Shown piece by piece: positions 34,842-41,150 of a DNA stretch of 41,150 nt. The notes beneath the pieces are model-generated. The model was not told where the DNA came from and did no database searches. It was given only the letters and a program-made list of their open reading frames with translations. The stretch comes from Cyanobacteria bacterium M_DeepCast_200m_mx_001 (lineage in GTDB: Bacteria; Cyanobacteriota; Cyanobacteriia; PCC-6307; Cyanobiaceae), in NCBI GenBank assembly GCA_016882415.1, contig VGQL01000006.1:1-41150 (forward strand). Direction: 5' to 3'. Numbering within the stretch: the stretch's first letter is position 1; every line of letters begins with the position of its first letter. A program made the translations under genes and the position numbers.

Positions 34842-35673
34842 AGAGGGCCCCTAGGGCCGCCAGCCGCCGCTGCAGGGCCGACCAATCGAAGCTGCGGGGA
34901 TCGGCCCGCTCCAGCCCCAGATCCACGTGACGGTGCGTGGTGATGGCGTCAAAGGGAATCCGGTAGCGCCGCATCCACTCCGCCAGCACCAGGGCCAGGT
35001 GGTCGTACTGAATGGTGCTGTAACCGCTATGGCCCGCGTCGTTGTCCTCCCCATCCAGGGGTGTCTCCAGGCTGAGGTGCAGCGCGAAGTTGTTGACCGA
35101 GCCCGCCATGGACGGGTTGGTGATCACCCATCGCCCCTGGAAAGCGGAGTAGCCGGCTCCGTAGGCACGCTTGGAGGAATCCAGGGTCTCCACCACACGG
35201 CCGTGTTCGCCGAGCAGCAGGTGATAGCTCACCTGGTCACTGTCGTTGGGGTGGTGGGTGGTGAAGGTGTTGATGGCCGAGCCCAATCCGTAGACGGTTT
35301 CATGGAGCACCACCAGGGAGGGGGTGGTGTCGAGGCGGGTGCCGTAGGCATCCCGGGTTTGGCGGTCGGCGTAATTGCTCGGGTCGATGCGCAGCCGCTC
35401 CGTCCGCTGGGGCAGACCGCGCTGCAGGGCCAACAGCCGTTGGCGCAGGGTCGAATCAGCGCTGTGGCATTGGCGCTTCAGGGGGCTCACCCAGACGGCC
35501 TGGGCTGGCGGTTCCGGGGCCCGTTGGCGCGGTGATGGCAGAAGCAGCGGCCCCTGATCCCGGAGGTTCTGCAGCACCAGGGCGGCCCCCAACAGGGCGC
35601 CGCTGGCCGCCAGCCCCCCCAGGGCCAGCCCGAGGGCCCGTTGACGGCGCTGGCTGGTGAGGGGGTTCAACAC
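34837..35673 (-). CDS. N-acetylmuramoyl-L-alanine amidase (Amidase_2 type)
   Basis: A 278-residue protein with an N-terminal membrane or signal segment (residues ~12-35, LGLALGGLAASGALLGAALVL) and a C-terminal Amidase_2/PGRP-fold domain from about residue 115. Likely zinc ligands are H124 (VVLHET), a histidine of THRHVD (247 or 249) and D258 (ADPRSFDW). VSYHLLLGEHGRVVE and LHLSLETP fit the fold. It cuts the bond between muramic acid and the stem peptide. GTG 35673 overlaps the M61 peptidase stop by 7 nt (GTGTTGA), so the genes are probably coupled. The open frame continues upstream inside the M61 gene but is not coding there. Confidence 0.88.
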   Translation of the reverse strand: MLNPLTSQRRQRALGLALGGLAASGALLGAALVLQNLRDQGPLLLPSPRQRAPEPPAQAVWVSPLKRQCHSADSTLRQRLLALQRGLPQRTERLRIDPSNYADRQTRDAYGTRLDTTPSLVVLHETVYGLGSAINTFTTHHPNDSDQVSYHLLLGEHGRVVETLDSSKRAYGAGYSAFQGRWVITNPSMAGSVNNFALHLSLETPLDGEDNDAGHSGYSTIQYDHLALVLAEWMRRYRIPFDAITTHRHVDLGLERADPRSFDWSALQRRLAALGALC

Positions 35674-37397
35674 AGCGGCTCCGGGGCCAGGTGCAACCAG
35701 CGCTCCCGGGTGGCGGCCTGCTGGGCTGTGACCCCATCCATGGACACCAGGCGGTAGCGCTCCACCGCTGGGGGTTCGCAATGCAACACCAGGGTTTGCA
35801 ACTGCGAGCGACGGCTGATCAACAGCTCCTGGGGCACCCCGCTGCGTAGGGCCTGGGGCCACTGGGCCAGCTGACGCAGCCGCTGGCCGTCGAGGGCGAG
35901 GATTTCATCCCCCACCATCACCCCGGCGGTTTCGGCGGGGCCGCAGCGCCACACCCGCTGGGCCACGAGGGAACCCTCCGCCCCCGAGAGGGTCAGGCCC
36001 GCAAAGGCCGCCGTCGCCATCTCCACCTCCAGCCTCAGGCCCACATCGCACAGGTAGCTATCCAGATCCGGATCGTCGAGTCCCTGGAGCCACAACGGCA
36101 GCAGATGTGCCAGGGCAGGGCTGTGGGCGCTGAAGGCGGTGAGCAGATCCGTCTCGCTGTAGCCACGGCCCCAGCGGCCATGGCTGAGCCATAACGCCTG
36201 CAGCACCTGGGGGAGGCAGGCCCCATCACGCCGCAGCTGCAGGTCGAGGCAGAGGGCCACCACCGCCCCCTTGAGGTAGTAGCTCACCTGGCTGTCGGCG
36301 GCATAGGCGTCGGCGCGGTAGAGCTTCACCCACGCCTCCTCACTGCTGCTGCGCAGGCTCTGCACCTGGCGCCCGGGGGTCAACCGGTAGCGGCTGAGGT
36401 CGTCGCCCAGGTCCTGCAGCAGCGCTTCGGCATCGCTGAGTCCGGCCGCCAGGGGGAGAAGCTGATCCACATAGCTGGTGATCCCCTCGGCAAACCAGAG
36501 CGTGGGCACCACGCTTGGTTGCTGGTAATCGATGGGGCTCAGCTGGGCGGGGCGCAACCGCCGCACGTTCCACTGGTGCAGATATTCATGGGCCACCAGC
36601 TGCAGCAGGCGCCGGTAACCCTGGGGCTGCTCCAGCCGCTGGCGGCCGTACACGAGCACCGTGCTGTCGTTGTGTTCGAGGCCGCCGTAGCCCTCGTCCA
36701 GCAGGTGCAGCACAAACAGGTAGCCGTCGCTGGCGGGCCGCTCCACCCCCATCAGCCGGCAGCACTGCAGGCACACCTGCTCCACATCCCGGATCAACTG
36801 CGGGAAACGCTCCAGCAACCAAGCGTCCGCGCCGGGGGCACCTCCCCAGGTGACCCAGCGGTGGGGAATGCCCGCCACGGAGAACAGCTGCTCCCGGTGG
36901 GGGCCAGCCTCCACAGGGGTATCCACCAGCTGATCGAAATCGGCGGCCCGCCACCCGCCGGCGGGGTCGGCGGGCAAGGGCACGAAGGCCCCCCAGCCCT
37001 CGGGTAACTGCAGCTGCAGCCGGTGGGGTGTCCAGCGCTCCCCCTCCACCTCCAGCACCACCGCCGCCAGGGCCAGGAAGGCGTGCTGGTGATCCATGTG
37101 ACAGGTGCGCACCGACAGCTCGGTGGCCATCACGCGGTAACGCACCGTGATCGGTCCGCCCTGGGGGTTGCTGTTCATCTGCCAGCTGGAGGGCGTGAGA
37201 CGGCGCAGCGGCAGGCTGCGGCCGTCCTGCAACGCTTCCAACCCCTCCAGCTGGCGGACGTAATCGCGGATCAGATAGGACCCCGGGGTCCAGGCCGGCA
37301 GCTGCAGGCGCTGCTGGGGAGAGCGTGGCGTCAGGGTGAGCCGGACCCCCAGCAGGTGGCGCTGGGGGTCACGGCAGTCGAGATGAACCTCCACCAC
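35667..37397 (-). CDS. M61 family metallopeptidase with PDZ domain
   Basis: A 576-residue protein of the M61 (glycyl aminopeptidase) family. The N-terminal beta domain contains LPAWTPGSYLIRDYVRQLE. GGLEH is at 238-242. The zinc motif HEYLH is at 270-274 followed by WNVRRLRP, and the third ligand is Glu304 in LWFAEGITSYVD. A PDZ-like region near residues 455-530 (GVMVGDEILALDGQRLRQL) probably binds substrate. There is no signal peptide, so it is probably cytosolic. GTG 37397 starts 5 nt after the DUF1257 stop. Confidence 0.93.
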   Translation of the reverse strand: MVEVHLDCRDPQRHLLGVRLTLTPRSPQQRLQLPAWTPGSYLIRDYVRQLEGLEALQDGRSLPLRRLTPSSWQMNSNPQGGPITVRYRVMATELSVRTCHMDHQHAFLALAAVVLEVEGERWTPHRLQLQLPEGWGAFVPLPADPAGGWRAADFDQLVDTPVEAGPHREQLFSVAGIPHRWVTWGGAPGADAWLLERFPQLIRDVEQVCLQCCRLMGVERPASDGYLFVLHLLDEGYGGLEHNDSTVLVYGRQRLEQPQGYRRLLQLVAHEYLHQWNVRRLRPAQLSPIDYQQPSVVPTLWFAEGITSYVDQLLPLAAGLSDAEALLQDLGDDLSRYRLTPGRQVQSLRSSSEEAWVKLYRADAYAADSQVSYYLKGAVVALCLDLQLRRDGACLPQVLQALWLSHGRWGRGYSETDLLTAFSAHSPALAHLLPLWLQGLDDPDLDSYLCDVGLRLEVEMATAAFAGLTLSGAEGSLVAQRVWRCGPAETAGVMVGDEILALDGQRLRQLAQWPQALRSGVPQELLISRRSQLQTLVLHCEPPAVERYRLVSMDGVTAQQAATRERWLHLAPEPLC

Positions 37398-37402
37398 GGG
37401 CC

Positions 37403-37759
37403 TCAGGCCGTGACCTGAACCGAGGCCTCAACACGGGCATCACCCCAGGGCTGAGTGGCATTGCGCAGGGCCAGCAAGGTGGCGTAGCAGCGGGTGATCC
37501 GACCGATCAGCTGCTGGGGGGAATGGGCGCGCCCGAGGCGTTGGAGGTCGCCCACCAGGGCGAGGGAGCCGTCCGGCTGCCGCCGCCAACCGATCCAGGG
37601 GCCATCGGCCAGTTGGGTCTGGAGCACCACCGGCTCCCGCTCATCGGCGAAGCCCCGCAGGCATCCACCGCGCACCACCGGCAGCTGGAGTTCTTCAAGC
37701 GCTGACGCCAACAGGGTTTCGTCCCGCAGAACCGTTGGCAGGATGGAGAGATGGGACAT
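37403..37759 (-). CDS. DUF1257 family protein (Ycf35)
   Basis: A 118-residue soluble protein of the DUF1257/Ycf35 family, found in cyanobacteria and some plastid genomes. It begins with MSHLSILPTVLRDETLLASALEEL and contains a beta-rich middle (VVLQTQLADGPWIGWRRQPDGSLALVGD) and the final IGRITRCYATLLAL helix. Function is unknown. ATG 37759 lies inside the start of the divergent purN, so the two start codons overlap. The M61 gene follows closely on the same strand. Confidence 0.88.
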   Translation of the reverse strand: MSHLSILPTVLRDETLLASALEELQLPVVRGGCLRGFADEREPVVLQTQLADGPWIGWRRQPDGSLALVGDLQRLGRAHSPQQLIGRITRCYATLLALRNATQPWGDARVEASVQVTA

Positions 37760-38443
37760 GGCCCGACGCCCGCTTTTTCAGACCCTAGCGAGCTCGAAAG
37801 GGCCGTCCAGTGGCCGTTGCCACCAGTCGGGCCGGCGGCCGGCGGCAGACCCCTGCGCCTGGGGGTGATGGCCTCCGGGGAAGGCAGCAATTTTCAGGCG
37901 CTGGTGGAGGCCTGCACCAACGCCACCCTGCACGGGCGGGTGGAGCTGTTGGTGGTGAACAACCCCGGCTGCGGGGCCCAGCGCAGGGCGGAACAGCTGG
38001 GGGTGCCCTGGCGGCTTCTGGACCACCGGGCCTTCCCAAGCCGGGAGGCCCTGGATCGGGCCCTGGCGGAAGCCTTCCAGGCGGTGCCGGTTGACCTGGT
38101 GGTGATGGCGGGGTGGATGCGGATCGTCACCGCCGAGTTGATCCAGGCCTTTCCGGATCGGTTGCTCAACATCCACCCCTCACTGCTTCCGAGCTTCCGC
38201 GGCGCCCGCGCCGTGGAACAGGCCCTGGAGGCTGGGGTCACCCTCTCCGGCTGCACCGCCCACCTGGTGCGGCTGGAGGTGGACAGCGGGCCGGTGCTGG
38301 TGCAGGCGGCCGTGCCCGTGGCCCCGGGGGACACCCCCGCGACCCTTGCGGCACGCATCCACCGCCAGGAACACCGGATCCTGCCCCTGGCGGTGCAGGT
38401 GGCGGCCCAGCGCCTGGGGCTCTGTGGGCCTGCTCAGGGGTAG
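37751..38443 (+). CDS. purN: Phosphoribosylglycinamide formyltransferase
   Basis: A 230-residue enzyme that formylates GAR to FGAR with 10-formyl-tetrahydrofolate in purine synthesis. Landmarks are LGVMASGEGSNFQALVEA, VVNNPGCGA, VDLVVMAGWMRIVT, the catalytic NIHPSLLPSFRGA, and VDSGPVLVQAAVPV. The first ~35 residues are an extension relative to short PurN proteins. ATG 37751 overlaps the divergent DUF1257 start by 9 nt, so a downstream start is possible (TTG near 37816), though ATG 37751 is the only ATG before the fold. The 3' end overlaps the convergent argC by 10 nt. Confidence 0.94.
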   Translation: MGHGPTPAFSDPSELERAVQWPLPPVGPAAGGRPLRLGVMASGEGSNFQALVEACTNATLHGRVELLVVNNPGCGAQRRAEQLGVPWRLLDHRAFPSREALDRALAEAFQAVPVDLVVMAGWMRIVTAELIQAFPDRLLNIHPSLLPSFRGARAVEQALEAGVTLSGCTAHLVRLEVDSGPVLVQAAVPVAPGDTPATLAARIHRQEHRILPLAVQVAAQRLGLCGPAQG

Positions 38444-39498
38444 AAGGGCAGCAGCGGCAGGCCGGTCTCCGCGGGGAGTCCCGCCATCAGGTTGAGGCAC
38501 TGCACCCCCTGGCCCGCCTGCCCCTTCACCATGTTGTCGATAGCACTCAGCACGATCAGCTGGCCTGTGCGCGGATCCACCTGCACGGAGAGCAGGGCCC
38601 GGTTGGTCTGCCGCACCCACTTGGTGGAGGGGTAGGTGCCCACCGGCAGCACATCCACGCAGGGGGCGTGCCGGTAGGCGGCCCGCAGCACGGTGGTGAT
38701 GTCCTCGGCGGTGAGGCCGGGATCCCGCATGCGGCCGTACACCGTGGCCAGCAGGCCCCGCACCATCGGGATCAGGTGGGGGGTGAACTGCAGCTGGATG
38801 CTGGAACCCGCGGCGCGGCTGCAGAGCTGCTCGATTTCGCTGGTGTGGCGATGGCCCACCACGCCGTAGGGGGCGACCCCCTCCGAGGCCTCCGCCAACA
38901 GCAGGTGCTCCTTGGCGGCCCGGCCGCCGCCGCTGGTGCCGGTTTTGGCGTCGATCACGATGCCACCGGTTTCAATCAGACCCTGCTTCAACAGGGGGGT
39001 GAGGGCCAGCAGGCTGGCGGTGGGGAAGCAACCGGGGGCGGCCACCAAGCGGGCGGCGGCGAGGCGCTCCTGCTCCCACTCCACCAGTCCGTACACCGCC
39101 TCGGCGCAGAGCGCTTCATCGCTGCGGGGGAATTCACGGGCTTCGGAGGCGTACACCTCCTTCCATTGCGCCAGGGAGCTGTAGCGGTAGTCCGCCGAGA
39201 GGTCCACCACCTTCACGCCGCGCTCCAACAGTGGCGGCACCAGCCGTGAGGCCAGGCCATTGGGCAGGCTGAGCACCGCCAGGTCAGCGGCGGCGGCGAT
39301 GGCGTCGGGGTCGGGGGCCTGCACCACCGGGTCCCCCGGTAACGGCAGGAATGGGGTGAGTTCGCTCCAGCGCTTGCCGCTGCTGCGCTCCCCCCCCAGG
39401 AAACTCACCTCCAGGCCCGGGTGGCCCTGCAGCAGGCGCAGGGTCTGCAGGCCGCCATAACCGGAGGCTCCGATCACCGCAACCCGCTTGCTGGCCAT
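38434..39498 (-). CDS. argC: N-acetyl-gamma-glutamyl-phosphate reductase
   Basis: A 354-residue NADPH-dependent enzyme of arginine synthesis. GASGYGG at residues 10-16 binds the nucleotide. Cys157 in APGCFPTAS is the catalytic nucleophile. DAKTGTSGGGRAA and GHRHTSEIEQ with the catalytic His are present, and the C-terminal IDNMVKGQAGQGVQCLN is diagnostic. The length is standard for the dehydrogenase-type ArgC. ATG 39498 lies close to a palindromic -10-like element shared with the divergent ribBA. Confidence 0.97.
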   Translation of the reverse strand: MASKRVAVIGASGYGGLQTLRLLQGHPGLEVSFLGGERSSGKRWSELTPFLPLPGDPVVQAPDPDAIAAAADLAVLSLPNGLASRLVPPLLERGVKVVDLSADYRYSSLAQWKEVYASEAREFPRSDEALCAEAVYGLVEWEQERLAAARLVAAPGCFPTASLLALTPLLKQGLIETGGIVIDAKTGTSGGGRAAKEHLLLAEASEGVAPYGVVGHRHTSEIEQLCSRAAGSSIQLQFTPHLIPMVRGLLATVYGRMRDPGLTAEDITTVLRAAYRHAPCVDVLPVGTYPSTKWVRQTNRALLSVQVDPRTGQLIVLSAIDNMVKGQAGQGVQCLNLMAGLPAETGLPLLPFYP

Positions 39499-39532
39499 GC
39501 CTGGATTCCCGCAACGCCAGATCGTACCGGGC

Positions 39533-39540
39533 TTTATAAA
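39533..39540. promoter_or_regulatory. Palindromic -10-like element shared by argC and ribBA
   Basis: TTTATAAA is self-complementary and is the only AT-rich block in the argC-ribBA gap. It gives TATAAA as a -10 candidate on both strands: 39535-39540 for ribBA and 39538-39533 for argC. No strong -35 is evident on either side. Transcription starts near 39547 (plus) and 39526 (minus) would be expected. Confidence 0.38.
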
Positions 39541-39575
39541 AGTGGCAGTACCCGGGGCCCCGCGCCCCTCCCGCC

Positions 39576-41150
39576 CTGACCCAGCCAGCCCTGCAGTTCG
39601 ACAGCATCGCCGACGGATTGGCCGCGATCCGCAACGGCGAGATGGTGGTGGTGGTGGATGACGAGAACCGCGAAAACGAAGGTGATCTGATCTGCGCGGC
39701 CCAGTTCGCCACCCCCGAGCAGATCAACTTCATGGCCACCGAGGCCCGAGGCCTGATCTGCCTGGCCATGGAGGGGGAGCGGCTGGATGCGCTGGACCTG
39801 CCGTTGATGGTGGACCGCAACACCGACAGCAACCAGACCGCCTTCACCGTGAGCGTGGACGCCGGGCCGGAGCTGGGGGTGAGCACGGGCATTTCCGCGG
39901 AGGACCGGGCCCGCACCATCCAGGTGGCCATCCATCCCCAGACACGGCCCGCCGACCTGCGCCGGCCGGGGCACATTTTTCCGCTGCGGGCGAAACAGGG
40001 GGGGGTGCTTAAGCGGGCCGGCCACACCGAAGCCGCCGTTGACCTCTCACGGCTGGCGGGTCTCTATCCCGCGGGCGTGATCTGTGAGATCCAGAACGGC
40101 GATGGCTCCATGGCACGCCTGCCGCAGTTGGTGGACTACGCCCGCCGCCACGGGCTGCGGCTGATCAACATTGCCGACCTGATCCGCTACCGCCTCGACA
40201 CCGAGCGTTTTGTGCGCCGCCAGGCGGAGGCGGCCCTGCCCAGCGCCTTCGGCCAATTCCGCGCCATCGGCTACCGCAACGAGCTGGATGGCAGCGAGCA
40301 CGTGGCGATCGTGAAGGGGCAACCGGAGCGGGGCCAGGGGCCCGTGCTGGTGCGGGTGCACAGCGAATGCCTCACCGGCGATGCCTTCGGCTCCCTGCGC
40401 TGCGACTGCCGACCCCAGTTGGAGGCGGCCCTGCGCATGATCGACGCCGCCGGCGAAGGGGTGGTGGTGTATCTCCGCCAGGAGGGCCGCGGCATCGGCC
40501 TGATCAACAAATTGCGGGCTTACTCCCTCCAGGACGGCGGCCTGGACACGGTGGAGGCCAATGAACGGCTGGGCTTCCCGGCGGACCTGCGCAACTACGG
40601 CGTGGGGGCGCAGATCCTCAGCGATCTGGGGATCCACCGCCTGCGCTTGATCACCAACAACCCCCGCAAGATCGCCGGCCTGGGCGGCTACGGCCTGCAG
40701 GTGGAGGATCGCGTTCCCCTGGTGATGGATGCGGGGCAGCACAACGCCGCCTACCTACAGACCAAGCAGGACAAGCTCGGCCACCTGATGGATGGCGCCC
40801 ACCAGGGCAACCATGCCCCGGCGGGGCCCGCGGCGGTGCTGGCCTGGACCATGGGCGGGCCGGATGGCACCGAAACGGCCGTGGTGGCCGAACGGCTGCA
40901 GGAGCTGCGCCAGTGGGCCGAGCAGCACGGTGTGCTGCTGGAGCGGGAGGAGCACTCCCGGGTGCTGGCCCTGCTGGATCAACCGCAGCTGGCGGTGCTG
41001 GTGGAGGGCGGCACGGCGTCGCTGCTGGCGGAGGGGCTGCAACGGATGGCGGCCTGGGGATCCACCCAGAGCGTCAGCCTGTTGCTGGCCCCCGACAGCC
41101 AACGCAGCGCCCACCCCAGCAACACCCTCGAGGCCCAACGCCGGCCCCTG
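39576..41150 (+). CDS. ribBA: Bifunctional riboflavin biosynthesis protein RibBA (3' end outside window)
   Basis: At least 525 codons, open to the window edge. The N-terminal DHBP synthase domain (about 1-205) has [17 protein letters not shown]-type [13 protein letters not shown] and [10 protein letters not shown]. It makes 3,4-dihydroxy-2-butanone 4-phosphate. The GTP cyclohydrolase II domain follows, with zinc ligands C265, C276 and C278 (SECLTG, LRCDC) and [11 protein letters not shown]. About 110 further residues follow, consistent with the long cyanobacterial form. The start is a problem: the frame is closed by TAA at 39537, and between there and the conserved [16 protein letters not shown] there is no ATG, GTG or TTG. 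I mark CTG 39576. Alternatives are CTG 39591, TTG 39618 and ATG 39642. Confidence 0.93.
   Translation, partial: MTQPALQFDSIADGLAAIRNGEMVVVVDDENRENEGDLICAAQFATPEQINFMATEARGLICLAMEGERLDALDLPLMVDRNTDSNQTAFTVSVDAGPELGVSTGISAEDRARTIQVAIHPQTRPADLRRPGHIFPLRAKQGGVLKRAGHTEAAVDLSRLAGLYPAGVICEIQNGDGSMARLPQLVDYARRHGLRLINIADLIRYRLDTERFVRRQAEAALPSAFGQFRAIGYRNELDGSEHVAIVKGQPERGQGPVLVRVHSECLTGDAFGSLRCDCRPQLEAALRMIDAAGEGVVVYLRQEGRGIGLINKLRAYSLQDGGLDTVEANERLGFPADLRNYGVGAQILSDLGIHRLRLITNNPRKIAGLGGYGLQVEDRVPLVMDAGQHNAAYLQTKQDKLGHLMDGAHQGNHAPAGPAAVLAWTMGGPDGTETAVVAERLQELRQWAEQHGVLLEREEHSRVLALLDQPQLAVLVEGGTASLLAEGLQRMAAWGSTQSVSLLLAPDSQRSAHPSNTLEAQRRPL

Noticed and set aside
39524-39537. GTA-N8-TAT as an NtcA binding site
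   Set aside because: The right half-site should be TAC, and the element overlaps the -10-like palindrome, not the usual -41.5 position.

Overview
The window is a dense, GC-rich stretch of chromosomal core genome from a unicellular cyanobacterium. It most resembles the high-GC Synechococcus/Cyanobium group. The pointers are families largely confined to cyanobacteria (DUF3370, Ycf35/DUF1257, DUF4330, DUF1995, HemJ, the Hfq-like protein beside dapF), an aerobic-type CobN, a long RibBA, and strong G/C preference at third codon positions. I see no insertion sequence, prophage, CRISPR array, tRNA or rRNA. No stretch over 300 bases lacks a gene. The longest gene-poor segments are 2722-3015, which holds only a doubtful small ORF, and 33794-34043, which holds four inverted repeats and an AT-rich island.

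Layout. (1) 89-2721, minus: secreted DUF3370 protein, then a ribbon-helix-helix/J-domain fusion. (2) 3016-3597, minus: a short sigma factor. (3) 3671-7662, minus: DUF2237, gpsA, phzF-like, spoIID-like and Ap4A-phosphorylase-like genes, packed as one operon. (4) 7802-8029, plus: a small acidic protein of unknown function. (5) 8038-12877, minus: ilvE, metH and a 91-aa unknown; cobN (12970-16665, plus) diverges from ilvE, so a cobalamin-biosynthesis gene sits beside a cobalamin-dependent enzyme. (6) 16688-22833, minus: seven tightly linked genes, namely flavin reductase-like, uvrC, secreted four-Cys protein, Fe-S photolyase, hemJ, PHP phosphoesterase and a low-complexity unknown. (7) 22904-24345, plus: coaD and a DivIVA-like coiled-coil protein. 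(8) 24361-29208, minus: dapF with an unusual Cys-bearing C-terminal extension, cysteine desulfurase-like, DUF1995, DUF4330 and dacB. (9) 29251-32186, plus: a short Hfq-like gene, then leuS. (10) pgi (minus), a lysozyme-fold-like exported protein (plus), and DUF1257, M61 peptidase and amidase (minus). (11) purN (plus), argC (minus), and ribBA (plus), which runs off the right edge.

Themes. Several genes serve the cell wall: dapF makes meso-DAP, dacB trims D-Ala, and there is an amidase, a SpoIID-like protein and a transglycosylase-like protein. Others serve cofactors (cobN, hemJ, coaD, ribBA) and repair of UV damage (uvrC and the photolyase in one operon). Translational coupling is pervasive: four gene pairs share a TGATG stop/start and three share a 4-nt overlap. 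Convergent genes are separated by only 1-22 nt.

I found no clear multi-gene defence or mobile system. The most unusual items are the RHH/J-domain fusion, the Cys-rich tail on DapF next to a compact divergent hfq, the inverted-repeat array upstream of pgi, the missing conventional start codon of ribBA, and a palindromic -10-like element shared by argC and ribBA.
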